Part shown: positions 34,452 to 43,736 of the stretch, one piece after another
Position numbering within the stretch: position 1 is the first letter of the stretch
Layout: each line of letters starts with the position of its first letter
DNA from: Nephthysia sp036513515
GTDB taxonomy: Bacteria; Chloroflexota; Dormibacteria; Dormibacterales; Dormibacteraceae
DNA: 64,000 bases
Direction of reading: 5' to 3'
Assembly (NCBI GenBank): GCA_036513515.1
Contig: DATBYW010000079.1
Coordinates: forward strand, 1-64,000
Translations under genes and position numbers: made by a program
Notes under the pieces: generated by a model
What the model was told of the DNA's origin: nothing
Databases searched by the model: none
The model's input: only the letters and a program-made list of their open reading frames with translations

Positions 34452-35986
34452 CGACACCCAGGCAGCGGACCCGCCGGAGACCGCAGATGCTGCTGAGCGG
34501 CTTTGCGGCCCTGGCAGAGGGCGTCTGGATGGGGGCGCCTCAGGCCTCCGACGTACTCGAGATCCTCAACCTTGGCCGATCCCGGTGGCGTCCCAGCCGG
34601 CCCCGACCCCCGCGCCTGCGCCTGCGCGGACTGCTCACCCGAGAGCTCTCAATCGCCGAGGCCAGCTTCGTCCTCATGGCCTCGTTCTTCTTCTCGGCGC
34701 TGCTCGGAGCGGTTCGCCAGGTCCTCTTCAACGGGCAGTTCGGAGCCGGGGCCGAAGCGAGCGCGTACTACGCAGCGGCGCGCCTGCCCGATGCCCTGTT
34801 CAGCCTGATCGCGGGCGGCGCGCTCTCGAGCGCCATGATTCCGGTCCTGCTGAGCACGCGCCGGGAGGACGGGACGGCTGAGGCCGCCCGGCTCACGAGC
34901 CGGGTGCTCACTGTGCTGCTGGGCGCGTTCGGGCTGCTGGTGGTGGTCGGCGAGCTCCTGGCGCCTGAGTTCGTGACCGGGGTCCTGGCCCCGGGATTCG
35001 ACGAGAGCCGGAGTCAGCTGACGATCGCCCTCACCCGGGTGATGCTGATCCAGCCGGTGATCCTCGGCGTGGGCAGCGTCGCCACCGCGGTGCTCAACAG
35101 CCGAAACCAGTTCATGCTGACCGCCCTCTCGGTCGCCAGTCACAACCTGGGGCTGATCGGCGGCATCGGCGCCTCGATCGTCTACCCCGGCATCGGCATC
35201 TACGGGCCGGCTCTGGGAGTGCTCGCCGGCGCGCTGCTGCAGGTGCTGATCCTGCTGCCCGGCCTATTCGGCTCCGAGTTCAGCTTTCGCCTGGCCTGGG
35301 ATCTCGGCGATCAACGGCTGCGCGAGGTGGTGAGGCTGTTGATCCCCAACGGACTGGCCGTCGGCGTGGGCTACACGGGCTTCATCGTGGACACCGCCTT
35401 CGCCTCCCGGACCACCGAAGTGGCGGCGCTGCCCGCCCTCCAGAACGCCTTCATGCTGGTCGGGCTCCCGATCGCCCTGCTGGGGCAGGCCGTTGGCCAG
35501 TCGGCTTTTCCGCGCCTGGCAGCGCATGCAGCCGCGGCCGAATGGTCGAAGCTGCGCCAGACGCTGATGAGGTCCCTGGGCGCGGTCGTGCTGCTGGCCC
35601 TGCCCACCGGCCTGGGGCTGATCGTGCTTGGCCGGTTCGCCATCCACGTGCTCTTCGAGCACGGGAGGTTCGATCCGGCCGCCGGTGCGCTGACCTACGA
35701 CGTGCTGCGCATCTACGCCGTCGGCCTTCCCGCCTACGTGGTGACCGAGGTCTTCACCCGTGGTCTCATCGCGCTGCGCGACACCCGGTCGCCGCTGGTC
35801 ACGAATACGTTCCAGCTCCTGGGCCGCATCGGGCTCATGATCCTGCTGCTCCCGATCGTGGGGGTCCTCTCGATCCCCTCGGCCTTCGCTGCCACGGCGG
35901 CGGCGGAGTCGGTTGCCCTGGGCGTCATCCTTCTCTACAAGCTCCAGCGCCGGAGCCTGGAATCTGTTGCAGCTGCAAGTAGTTAA
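34439..35986 (+). CDS. murJ: MurJ/MviN-like lipid II flippase family protein
   Basis: This is a 515-residue protein with about 13-14 membrane helices and the MOP-superfamily MurJ signature near the first helices (F-F-F-S-A-L-L-G-A-V-R-Q-V-L-F then G-A-G-A-E-A-S-A-Y-Y-A-A-A-R-L-P). It would flip lipid-linked cell-wall precursors. An unusual cytosolic N-terminal tail of about 70 Arg/Pro-rich residues precedes the first helix. ATG 34439 lies inside the cyclase 3' end. Some homologues move other lipid-linked glycans. Confidence 0.82.
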   Translation: MSRVATPRQRTRRRPQMLLSGFAALAEGVWMGAPQASDVLEILNLGRSRWRPSRPRPPRLRLRGLLTRELSIAEASFVLMASFFFSALLGAVRQVLFNGQFGAGAEASAYYAAARLPDALFSLIAGGALSSAMIPVLLSTRREDGTAEAARLTSRVLTVLLGAFGLLVVVGELLAPEFVTGVLAPGFDESRSQLTIALTRVMLIQPVILGVGSVATAVLNSRNQFMLTALSVASHNLGLIGGIGASIVYPGIGIYGPALGVLAGALLQVLILLPGLFGSEFSFRLAWDLGDQRLREVVRLLIPNGLAVGVGYTGFIVDTAFASRTTEVAALPALQNAFMLVGLPIALLGQAVGQSAFPRLAAHAAAAEWSKLRQTLMRSLGAVVLLALPTGLGLIVLGRFAIHVLFEHGRFDPAAGALTYDVLRIYAVGLPAYVVTEVFTRGLIALRDTRSPLVTNTFQLLGRIGLMILLLPIVGVLSIPSAFAATAAAESVALGVILLYKLQRRSLESVAAASS

Positions 35987-35995
35987 AGAACGCAT

Positions 35996-36433
35996 ATGGC
36001 TACAAACGGAACTAGAGGCAGTTTTGCCGACTTCAACCAACAGCTGATCCAGGACCTTCGGGCGCATGGCGGTGAGGCGACGACCGGACCCTTCGTGGGC
36101 CGCCCGGTGCTGATCCTGACCACGCGCGGCGCCAAGTCCGGACAGCCACGCGAGAACCCGCTCGTCTACACCAGGAACGGTGACCGCTACGTGGTGATCG
36201 CCTCCAAGGGGGGAGCGCCCACCAACCCGGGCTGGTACCACAACCTGGTTTCCAACCCGGATGTCACTCTGGAGATCCAGGGGGAGAAGTTCCCCGCCAG
36301 GGCCAGGGTCGCCGATGGTGAGGAGTACGACCGGCTGTACCGCAACCAGGCGGAGCTGATGCCGGCCTTTGCCGACTACCAGCGGAAAACCAGCCGCAAG
36401 ATCCCCGTGGTCGTCCTCGAGCAGACCAACTAA
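35996..36433 (+). CDS. Deazaflavin-dependent nitroreductase family protein
   Basis: This is a 145-residue split beta-barrel protein of the Ddn/F420-dependent nitroreductase family, with the family-specific L-T-T-R-G-A-K-S-G-Q-P-R-E-N-P and G-W-Y-H-N-L-V-S-N-P-D-V motifs. Members bind F420 (or FMN) and reduce quinones or nitro compounds. Presence of the gene hints that the host makes F420. It begins nine bases after the MurJ stop and is followed by a hairpin. Confidence 0.92.
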   Translation: MATNGTRGSFADFNQQLIQDLRAHGGEATTGPFVGRPVLILTTRGAKSGQPRENPLVYTRNGDRYVVIASKGGAPTNPGWYHNLVSNPDVTLEIQGEKFPARARVADGEEYDRLYRNQAELMPAFADYQRKTSRKIPVVVLEQTN

Positions 36434-36442
36434 CCAAGTCCT

Positions 36443-36466
36443 CCTCCCCTTGCGTTGTGGGGGAGG
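36443..36466 (+). terminator. C/G hairpin after deazaflavin oxidoreductase
   Basis: Inverted repeat CCTCCCC / GGGGAGG with a nine- to ten-base loop, ten bases after the stop. It belongs to the same pyrimidine/purine hairpin style seen at 13625, 13735, 45919, 47863 and 48916. Confidence 0.5.
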
Positions 36467-36531
36467 GCCGGTGAGGCCGGCTAGGCTAAGGCTGTGCGGT
36501 TTGCATCCGGCGGTTCAGGAGGCAGCGAGAT

Positions 36532-36942
36532 TTGAGCGACTCCATCCGTTACTTCGAGGAAGCGTCGGGGCAGGCGACAGAGTCCGGTCGCTTTGTCGGC
36601 ATCGACAAGGATCTGCCCGCCATCGCCTTCGCGCCAGGGCTCTTGGCGCGTGCGCTGGTTGGACGCAACTTGCTTGCCAGCTTCGTGAGCTACGAGCCGC
36701 ATTCCCATGCGCCCCTCCACGCGCACGAAGAGGAGCAGATCTTCATCGTCATGGACGGCGAGATCGAGCTGGAGCTGGACGGCGAGAAGCGACTGATGCG
36801 GCCGGGCGACGCCGCCCTGATCCCGGCTTTTGTGCCCCACTCCGCACGGACACATGACGGCGCCGCCTATCAGATAGACGTCTTCAGCCCGCCCCGCAAG
36901 GCGCTGCTCGCAATGCTCGAGGCACGCGACCAGACGACCTGA
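36532..36942 (+). CDS. Cupin domain protein
   Basis: This is a 136-residue single cupin. Motif 1 is P-H-S-H-A-P-L-H-A-H-E-E-E-Q-I and motif 2 is P-G-D-A-A-L-I-P-A-F-V-P-H. The three His and one Glu metal ligands appear intact. The TTG start has GGAGG about nine bases upstream. It precedes an amino-acid permease and a glutamine-synthetase-like ligase and may be a regulator or isomerase of that pathway; its substrate cannot be told. Confidence 0.85.
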   Translation: MSDSIRYFEEASGQATESGRFVGIDKDLPAIAFAPGLLARALVGRNLLASFVSYEPHSHAPLHAHEEEQIFIVMDGEIELELDGEKRLMRPGDAALIPAFVPHSARTHDGAAYQIDVFSPPRKALLAMLEARDQTT

Positions 36943-37002
36943 CGCCATCCGGCTTGCATTTTCTCTGAGATAATCCCGGGCAGACAACACAAGGGAGGGA
37001 GC

Positions 37003-38544
37003 GTGGCAACCAGAGATGCGAGCGCGCCCGGGGCGGGCACCGAGCTGACGTCCGAACGAGTTGCCGGAGGGATACTTCCGAAGGTACTCAACTCGTTCGA
37101 CATGGTGGCGATCTTCGTCGCCATCGTGCTCTTCATCAGCAACATCCCGGGCTTCTACGGAAACGGGCCAGTGTCGATCACATGGCTGCTGATCGGGTTC
37201 GTCACCTTCCTGGTGCCCGGAGCCATAGTCACCGGCCAGCTGGGTCGACTGTTCCCTGGAGAGGGATCCATCTACCTCTGGACTCACAAGGCGTTTGGCC
37301 CCTTCGCCAGCTTTTTCGCCGGCTTCGCTGCCTGGTGGCCAGGCGTGCTGGTCATGCTCTCGACCGGCAGCGTGGTGAGCCAGCTACTCCAGTACCTGAC
37401 CGGCTTGACGCTCGCGCCCTGGGTGCAGGGCCTCGTCCTGCTCGGCGTGATCCTCATCGCCGGAGTGGTCTCGTCGCTGCGCTTTCGGGTCACCCAGAAC
37501 GCGGTCAACGTCATCTTCGTTCTCTACGGACTGGCGATACTGCTCGTGGCACTGTCCGCCGTCCTCTGGCTGGTCCAGGGCCACCCGTCGTTCACAAACT
37601 TCTCGAACTTCACCGCTGGCGCCGGCGGTTGGTTCCAGGGCATCAACACCAACCCGCTCGATCTCGGGAGCGCGACCTCGACGTGGTCTCTTTACGGCTT
37701 CGTGATCCTCGCCCTGCTGGGGATCGAGGTTCCTCTCAACATGGGCGTGGAGATCGTCCACATGAAGGCGATCACGCGCTACCTGCTGTGGGGCTCGGTG
37801 GTGGTCATGCTCGCGTACCTGGTCGACGATTGGGCGCTGTTGGTGGCGGCCGACCCCAAGCAGGGGGGTAACCTTGGCGCATTGCTGATTCCGGTCGACG
37901 CGACGATGGGACCGATTTTCAAGTGGCTGGTCGGACTCATATTCATCGGATTCTTCATCTTCATCACCGTTGTCTACAGCTATTCCTTCGCCCGCCTCCT
38001 CTTCGTGTCCGGGCTGGACCGCCGCATGCCACCGGCGCTGAGCCGGGTCAACCGTTACCGCGTCCCCTACGTGGCCATCATCGTTCAGTCGGTGCTGGCC
38101 GCCGTCATCACAGTGATCACGTTCATGGTCTTCCCGTACGTCTCCGGTGGCAATGCGGCCGACCTGAGCAGCCGGGTCTACCTTGTGTTCCAGGCCGCTA
38201 TCACGGTGATCTGGTGCGTGTCGATGGTCTTCCTGTTCGTCGACATCATCTACATAATCCGGAAGTTCTCCGGTGTCTTCGCGCAGCGCCGCATCGCGCA
38301 TCCGGCGGTCTTCTGGGTGTGCTCGGTCATCGGAGCGATCTCCAGCCTCTTTGGGATGTGGACCGTGTTCACCAACCCGTTTTCAACCCAGCTCTTCAGC
38401 AAAGCGGACTGGTGGCACGCGGTGCTGGCCGTGGCGGTCCTTTCCCTCGCCGTGGTGCCGATCCTGTACGTGGTCGGCGCTCGCAGCGCACGAGAGGCCC
38501 CGCTACCGCCCGAAGCCGAGGCCGCTGCCGGCGCAAGTTCCTGA
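37003..38544 (+). CDS. APC-family amino acid/amine permease
   Basis: This is a 513-residue transporter with about 12-14 hydrophobic helices. The first helix region holds the unwound G-F-Y-G/P-V-S-like segment and a V-P-G-A-I-V-T-G-Q-L-G-R-L-F-P-G-E-G-S-I-Y-L-W stretch typical of the amino acid-polyamine-organocation superfamily. The GTG start at 37003 follows AGGGAGGGA. The GS-like ligase is 81 bases downstream, so uptake of an amine or amino acid for gamma-glutamylation is the likely job. Confidence 0.87.
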   Translation: MATRDASAPGAGTELTSERVAGGILPKVLNSFDMVAIFVAIVLFISNIPGFYGNGPVSITWLLIGFVTFLVPGAIVTGQLGRLFPGEGSIYLWTHKAFGPFASFFAGFAAWWPGVLVMLSTGSVVSQLLQYLTGLTLAPWVQGLVLLGVILIAGVVSSLRFRVTQNAVNVIFVLYGLAILLVALSAVLWLVQGHPSFTNFSNFTAGAGGWFQGINTNPLDLGSATSTWSLYGFVILALLGIEVPLNMGVEIVHMKAITRYLLWGSVVVMLAYLVDDWALLVAADPKQGGNLGALLIPVDATMGPIFKWLVGLIFIGFFIFITVVYSYSFARLLFVSGLDRRMPPALSRVNRYRVPYVAIIVQSVLAAVITVITFMVFPYVSGGNAADLSSRVYLVFQAAITVIWCVSMVFLFVDIIYIIRKFSGVFAQRRIAHPAVFWVCSVIGAISSLFGMWTVFTNPFSTQLFSKADWWHAVLAVAVLSLAVVPILYVVGARSAREAPLPPEAEAAAGASS

Positions 38545-38583
38545 TCGCTGCCGACCGGGCAGTACTCGTCAATATCTGGTTCG

Positions 38584-38604
38584 CGCTCACATCGCGGGTG
38601 AGCG
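38584..38604 (+). promoter_or_regulatory. Inverted repeat in leader of GS-like gene
   Basis: CGCTCAC and GTGAGCG form a perfect seven-base inverted repeat with a seven-base loop, 22 bases before the start codon of the glutamine-synthetase-like gene. It could be an operator or an mRNA hairpin. Confidence 0.4.
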
Positions 38605-38625
38605 ATTCTGACCGGGGGAGATTGG

Positions 38626-40101
38626 ATGGCCACAAGAGAGACTGACGTCAGCACCGGCAAGATCGGATTCATCGAGCGCCACGGGCTCTACAGCGACGAG
38701 CAGAAGGACGCGGCGCAGAAGGTCGAAGCCGAGATCCGGGAGAAAGGGCTGAGGCAGATCCGCATCTCCTGGGGGGACCAGCACGGTATCGCCCGGGGCA
38801 AGACCCTGACCGTCGACGCGTTTTCCGCCGCCCTGCGGAATGGCAAGGACTTCCAGAGCGCCGTCCTGATCATGGACACGACGAACAACATCATCGTGCC
38901 GCTCTTCGTGCCTGGAGGCGGCTTTGGCATCCCGGAGATGACCGGTTACCCGGACACGATCCTGGTCCCGGACCCCACCACCTTCCGGGTCCTACCCTGG
39001 GCTCAGCGGACCGGCTGGGTGCTGGCCGACATGTACTTCTCCAGCGGCAATCCGGTGCCCTTCTCGACCCGGCAGATTCTTCGCAACCAGGTGCAGCGCC
39101 TGAGCCAGGCCGGCTACGACTACGTGGCCGGGCTGGAGGTCGAGTTCTACATCACCAAGCTCGAGGACCCGAAGCTGACCGCCGAGCAGTCTGGCTGGCC
39201 GCCGGATCCGCCGAGTGTGAGCACGATCGCGCACGGCTTCCAGTACCTGACCGAGAACCGCAACGCGGAGATCGACCCGATCCTTCAGTTACTGACCGAC
39301 AATCTCGAGGCCGTCGGGCTGCCGGTCCGGAGCATCGAAGACGAGTGGGGTCCGGGTCAGACTGAGTTCACCTTCGCACCCGTGGCAGGAGTCGAGGCGG
39401 CGGACAACATGCTCCTGTTCCGCACGGCGACCAAGCAGATCTGCCGGCAGAACGGGTACCACGCGACCTTCATGTCCCGTCCAGCGCTGCCGAACTTCTT
39501 CTCCAGCGGCTGGCACCTCCATCAGTCGCTCTACCGGACCGGCACCGACGACAACGCTTTCGTGGCCGGCGAGGACGGACCGGTTCCGCTGAGCCGGCTC
39601 GGGCAGCAGTTCGCCGCCGGAATCCTCGCCCATGCGGCCGCTGCCTCGGTCTTCACCACCCCGACCATCAACGGCTACAAGCGCTTCCAGCCCAACTCGT
39701 TCGCGCCGAACCGGATCAACTGGGCCTATGAGAACCGGGGAGCCTGCGTCCGGCTTATCGGCGGTCCCGACGACCCGACCACCCATCTCGAGAACCGGGC
39801 AGGTGAGCCGGCCGCCAATCCCTATATGTACATGGCCTCCCAGATCGTCAGCGGCATGGATGGAATCCAGAACGAGATGGAGCCACCCCCGCTCAGCGAC
39901 GCGCCCTACACGGACGATTATCCAGCCCTCCCCGGAAGTCTCACCGAGGCGGTCGACGCGCTCAAGGACAGCCGGCTGTTTCGTGAGAAATTGGGGGACG
40001 CGTTCGTCGACTACATCCTGATGGTCAAGGATTCCGAGATCCGTCGCTTCAACTCACACGTCACCGACTGGGAACACCGCGAGTACTTCGAGGTCTTCTA
40101 G
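38626..40101 (+). CDS. Glutamine synthetase-like ligase (GlnT/PuuA-type)
   Basis: This is a 491-residue protein with glutamine synthetase catalytic segments: G-L-E-V-E-F-Y (metal Glu), G-P-G-Q-T-E-F (Gln/Glu), S-G-W-H-L-H-Q-S (His), N-S-F-A-P-N-R-I-N-W (Arg loop) and T-H-L-E-N-R-A-G-E-P. The N-terminal beta-grasp has I-S-W-G-D-Q-H-G-I-A-R-G-K. Family members ligate ammonia or amines to glutamate. Its neighbours (permease, amidotransferase, two FluG-type amidohydrolases) suggest a gamma-glutamyl-amine route rather than core nitrogen assimilation. It is preceded by GGGGGAG and an inverted repeat. Confidence 0.9.
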   Translation: MATRETDVSTGKIGFIERHGLYSDEQKDAAQKVEAEIREKGLRQIRISWGDQHGIARGKTLTVDAFSAALRNGKDFQSAVLIMDTTNNIIVPLFVPGGGFGIPEMTGYPDTILVPDPTTFRVLPWAQRTGWVLADMYFSSGNPVPFSTRQILRNQVQRLSQAGYDYVAGLEVEFYITKLEDPKLTAEQSGWPPDPPSVSTIAHGFQYLTENRNAEIDPILQLLTDNLEAVGLPVRSIEDEWGPGQTEFTFAPVAGVEAADNMLLFRTATKQICRQNGYHATFMSRPALPNFFSSGWHLHQSLYRTGTDDNAFVAGEDGPVPLSRLGQQFAAGILAHAAAASVFTTPTINGYKRFQPNSFAPNRINWAYENRGACVRLIGGPDDPTTHLENRAGEPAANPYMYMASQIVSGMDGIQNEMEPPPLSDAPYTDDYPALPGSLTEAVDALKDSRLFREKLGDAFVDYILMVKDSEIRRFNSHVTDWEHREYFEVF

Positions 40102-40106
40102 TCCGA

Positions 40107-40814
40107 TCAAGCCTTGCCGGACAGAATCCTCCCCGGGCGGAGCGGGGTAGCCTCGTGTCCGATCAGTTCTCGGTCGGTCGCGTCGGGAAAGACCAGATCG
40201 AATACCGAATCATCTTCGGAGTGGAGCCCGGTGCACGCGATCCAGAGTTCCCCGAGGCGAAAGCGATACAGAGCGTTCCCGTCGTGCCCTCCGTAGAGCA
40301 GCAGCTGCCCCCCGGGATTCAGGCAGCAGAGGTTGGCTGTGCCACCCAGCGTGCCGTGCACGGCCGCGAGCGCGGCCGCGGGGGCGTTCTCGTTCAGAAG
40401 GGACCCGAGAAGCCGGAAGCCGACCTCGCTGTCGGCTCGACCATCCAGGAGCGACCCGAAGCGCTGCCGGTGTTCCGCATCCCGCTCGAAGCGCCCGTTG
40501 TGCACGAATGCGAAACGGCCGGCCTCGTCGAGGAAGGGCTGAGTGTCGGCCAGATCAACCGTCGAAAGCCTGGAGGGGCGGCGGAGGTGCACCAGAACGC
40601 TGGTGAACTCCGTATCCCGAAGATCGAGCATGCCCTCCACGTCCGTCGCCGCGTTGGTCGGGTTCCGGTAGCACTGGAGCCCGCCACCGGGCGAGACCCA
40701 GGCAGCGCCCCAGCCGAAGCCGGCGATGCCCAGGCGTTCGACTTCCGTCGCCCAGGAGAGCACGCTCCCCAGCTTCTGAGGCCTCTCCGCCGCGAACGCG
40801 AGGATCTCACACAC
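40107..40814 (-). CDS. Class II glutamine amidotransferase (YafJ/EgtC-like)
   Basis: This is a 235-residue Ntn-hydrolase. Cys2 (M-C-E-I-L-A-F) is the expected nucleophile after Met removal. The conserved V-L-V-H-L-R-R, T-Q-P-F and F-V-H-N-G segments bind glutamine or a gamma-glutamyl substrate. It is convergent with the ligase gene and its stop is only five bases from the ligase stop. In this context it may cleave gamma-glutamyl amides made by the ligase, an inference. Confidence 0.85.
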   Translation of the reverse strand: MCEILAFAAERPQKLGSVLSWATEVERLGIAGFGWGAAWVSPGGGLQCYRNPTNAATDVEGMLDLRDTEFTSVLVHLRRPSRLSTVDLADTQPFLDEAGRFAFVHNGRFERDAEHRQRFGSLLDGRADSEVGFRLLGSLLNENAPAAALAAVHGTLGGTANLCCLNPGGQLLLYGGHDGNALYRFRLGELWIACTGLHSEDDSVFDLVFPDATDRELIGHEATPLRPGRILSGKA

Positions 40815-40926
40815 GGGCTGTCACCAGACCCCATGATGACCGATCGCCTGCACACTCAAGGGTCGAGCGGCCTGGTCCGCGTGGGGATCTTCGAGACGGC
40901 ACACGCGTAGGAAGGAGGCGATTGCG

Positions 40927-41472
40927 ATGAGCTGGCGCGGCGAACGCATTGGCGGCATGACCCAGGAGGAGATGAACGAATTCCTGCAGGGACCCTGGCT
41001 GGCGCGCGTCGCCTGCCTGAAGCCCGACGGCAGCCCGTACGTCGTCCCGACCTGGTACCACTGGGACGGTGTCGCCTTCTGGCTGGTGCCCCGCGCCCGA
41101 TCAGCGTGGGCCCACTACATGGCACGAGACCCGCGCGTCAGCCTCGTCGTGGACGAGCCTGAGCCACCGATCCGGAAGGTTCTCTGTGAAGGCACGGCGG
41201 TTGTGGTGGAGGCGGCCGTGGGCCCTTACCTCGACAATGGTGAACCTTCGATCTGGAACAAGATCGGCGACAGGTACACGGGACCGCGCTACCTCGGCGA
41301 GCGATCCAAGGAGTACCGCGGCTCTGTCAATGTCGAGCCTTGCTGGACCTTCAAGATCGTGCCCAGGAAGATCACCACCTGGCAGGGCTTCGACTGGCAC
41401 CCGCGCTACAAGCATCCGGAGCTGGACGTCGATTCCGAGGAGGGCGCCACCCGGCCGGAGTACCCGGCATGA
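40927..41472 (+). CDS. PPOX-class flavin/F420-dependent protein
   Basis: This is a 181-residue split beta-barrel protein of the pyridoxamine 5'-phosphate oxidase class, with L-A-R-V-A-C-L-K-P-D-G-S-P-Y-V-V-P-T-W-Y and a D-P-R-V-S-L-V strand. Such proteins bind FMN or F420 and act as oxidoreductases or biliverdin-type reductases. ATG 40927 has AGGAGG eight bases upstream. The amidohydrolase gene starts ten bases downstream, so these are probably one transcript. Confidence 0.88.
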   Translation: MSWRGERIGGMTQEEMNEFLQGPWLARVACLKPDGSPYVVPTWYHWDGVAFWLVPRARSAWAHYMARDPRVSLVVDEPEPPIRKVLCEGTAVVVEAAVGPYLDNGEPSIWNKIGDRYTGPRYLGERSKEYRGSVNVEPCWTFKIVPRKITTWQGFDWHPRYKHPELDVDSEEGATRPEYPA

Positions 41473-41482
41473 GAGGGATCGC

Positions 41483-42571
41483 ATGATCGACGAACACGCT
41501 CATCCCTTCGCCCTCGAGCCGGGGAGGCTCGACCTGTCCCAGGTGAGCCTGGACCTGGTCGATGCTCCGAACGCGGAGGAGCGCCGTGAGCGGCTGCGTC
41601 CCACCTTCCTCTGGCAGGCCCTGCTTCGCTCCCGACTGGCGGACAGGCTCGGCGTGCGGGTGGACGAGGTCGAGGCCGCCCGCGCCGACGCGGCGCGGGA
41701 GTACCCGGCCTACGTCCGCGGCCTCTTCGCGGAGGCCGGAATCAGCGAGATCGTGATGGACCCTGCCTGGCCGCCTGGATCGGAGCATCGTGTCGCCGAA
41801 TATGAGGCGCTCACCGGGTGCCCTGTACACCTGCTCTTCAGGATCGACACGTTGGTGGACCAGCTCCTCGAGCGTGGAGCGGGTTTCGACGAGGTGTTGA
41901 AGGAGTTCGACGGCTCGCTGGAGGAACGCCGTGCCGCCGGGTATGTAGGACTCAAGACGATCATCGCCTACCGCACCGGCCTCGCCGTCGATCCTGGTGT
42001 CAGCGACCATGACGCCGCCGCCTCCCTCCCCGGCGAGGGGCCACTGAAGCGGAGGGCAAAGCCACTGCGTGACTTCCTGCTCAGAAGAGCGCTGGTCTTC
42101 GCCGCGGAGGCCGGGCTGCCGGTTCAGTTTCACACTGGCTTCGGTGACTCTGACATTCGGCTCTCAGAGGCCAACCCACTGCTGCTCGAGGAGCTGCTGC
42201 GCACGCCCGCGGGCACGGCTGCCGATGTCGTGCTGATACATGGCTCCTTTCCCCACCACGAGGAGGCGGCCTACCTGGCCGCCGCTCGGCCCAACGTGCA
42301 CGTCGACTTCTCCCTCTTCAACATTTTCGCTCCGGCCCGGATCGCAGACCGCTTGCTCAGGCTGATCGAGCTGGCGCCGACGGGAAAAGTGCTCGCCGCG
42401 ACCGACGGCTTCGCGCTGCCCGAGACCTACTGGTTCGCTGCCATGCTCACTCACGAAGCGTGGAGCGACGTTCGCCGGCGCCTGCAAGAGCTGGGAGCCG
42501 GGAGCGAATGGATTGACGCCGCGACGGAGGCCGTCTTCGAGCAGAACGCGCGCCGGCTCTACCGGCTCTAG
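41483..42571 (+). CDS. FluG-type amidohydrolase 1
   Basis: This is a 362-residue TIM-barrel amidohydrolase. M-I-D-E-H-A-H-P-F carries the HxH metal motif at the N-terminus. Later sites are V-Q-F-H-T-G-F-G-D (about 216), L-I-H-G-S-F-P (about 252) and A-A-T-D-G-F near the C-terminus. The layout matches the Amidohydro_2/FluG N-terminal family that in fungi is fused to a glutamine-synthetase-like domain. ATG 41483 is chosen with GAGAGGGATCGC before it. The second copy follows after three bases. Confidence 0.83.
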   Translation: MIDEHAHPFALEPGRLDLSQVSLDLVDAPNAEERRERLRPTFLWQALLRSRLADRLGVRVDEVEAARADAAREYPAYVRGLFAEAGISEIVMDPAWPPGSEHRVAEYEALTGCPVHLLFRIDTLVDQLLERGAGFDEVLKEFDGSLEERRAAGYVGLKTIIAYRTGLAVDPGVSDHDAAASLPGEGPLKRRAKPLRDFLLRRALVFAAEAGLPVQFHTGFGDSDIRLSEANPLLLEELLRTPAGTAADVVLIHGSFPHHEEAAYLAAARPNVHVDFSLFNIFAPARIADRLLRLIELAPTGKVLAATDGFALPETYWFAAMLTHEAWSDVRRRLQELGAGSEWIDAATEAVFEQNARRLYRL

Positions 42572-42574
42572 TTC

Positions 42575-43720
42575 GTGGACTCGGGCCTCGGCAGGGCACT
42601 CGCCGACCTTCAGCTCGTCGACCATCACGTTCACGGCGCACTTGCCGCGGACCTCGACCGGCCTCAATTCGAAGAGCTGCTCACCGAGTCCGACCGGCCG
42701 GTCCCGGGCTGGATGACGCAGTTCGATTCACAGCTCGGCTTTGCACTCCGTCGCTGGTGCGCACCGGTCCTGGAGCTCGAGCCGCATTCGAGCGCCGGCA
42801 GCTACTGGCAGCGTCGTCGTGAGCTTGGGACACCCGAGGTGAACCGCCGGTTCCTTCGCGCCAGCGGGATAGGCCGCTTCCTGGTCGAGACCGGATACGG
42901 TGGCGAGCTGATCCTGGACCTGGAGGGCATGGCTGCGGCTTCTGGGAAGGCGGTACAGGAACTGGTTCGCCTGGAGGCCGTGGCAGACGAGCTGGCCCGG
43001 TCAGGCGTTGGCGCTGATGAGTTTGGGACGAGGTTCCAGGATTCTCTGTGGGCGCGCACGGAAAATGCGGTGGGACTGAAGAGCATCGCGGCATATCGGT
43101 GCGGCCTGGATTTCGATCCCGACCCCCCGACGGTGGCTGAAGTCAGTTCGGCCGCGGGGCGCTGGCTTCGTGAGGTCGAGTCGGCGGGGGAGTCCCGCGT
43201 GAGCGACCCGACCCTGATCCGGTTCTTGATCTGGACGGGCGTCGATCGTGGGCTGCCGCTGCAGTTCCACGTCGGATACGGGGATCCTGACCTGGACCTG
43301 CACCGCTGCGACCCGCTGTTGCTGACAAGGTTTATCAAGCTGGTCGAGCCGCGAGCGACCCCTCTCATGCTTCTGCACTGCTACCCGTTTCATCGCAATG
43401 CCGGGTATCTGGCGCAGGTATTTCCACACGTCTATTTCGATGTCGGCCTGGGAATCAACCACACAGGGGCGCGGGCGGACGCTGTCGTGGCGGAGTCCCT
43501 GGAACTGGCGCCATTTTCAAAGATATTGTTCTCCTCCGACGCATGGGGTCCGTCAGAGCTTCACTACCTCGGTGCTTTGCTCTGGAGACGAGCGACAGCC
43601 CGGGTCCTTCAGGCCTGGGTGGAAGCAGGAGAATGGTCAAGTGAAGACGCCCTGCGCGTGGCTTCCCTGATCGGCGCCGAAAACGCAAACCGCGTGTACA
43701 GCCTGAGCGACGCGGATTGA
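42575..43720 (+). CDS. FluG-type amidohydrolase 2
   Basis: This is a 381-residue amidohydrolase related to its upstream neighbour. It has D-H-H-V-H-G (metal motif at about 15-20), L-Q-F-H-V-G-Y-G-D, L-L-H-C-Y-P-F-H-R and a final S-S-D-A-W-G metal Asp. The GTG start lies three bases after the previous stop, so translation is coupled. Two tandem copies suggest two related substrates or a heteromeric enzyme. Confidence 0.83.
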   Translation: MDSGLGRALADLQLVDHHVHGALAADLDRPQFEELLTESDRPVPGWMTQFDSQLGFALRRWCAPVLELEPHSSAGSYWQRRRELGTPEVNRRFLRASGIGRFLVETGYGGELILDLEGMAAASGKAVQELVRLEAVADELARSGVGADEFGTRFQDSLWARTENAVGLKSIAAYRCGLDFDPDPPTVAEVSSAAGRWLREVESAGESRVSDPTLIRFLIWTGVDRGLPLQFHVGYGDPDLDLHRCDPLLLTRFIKLVEPRATPLMLLHCYPFHRNAGYLAQVFPHVYFDVGLGINHTGARADAVVAESLELAPFSKILFSSDAWGPSELHYLGALLWRRATARVLQAWVEAGEWSSEDALRVASLIGAENANRVYSLSDAD

Positions 43721-43736
43721 TGGATTCCCTCCCGCT

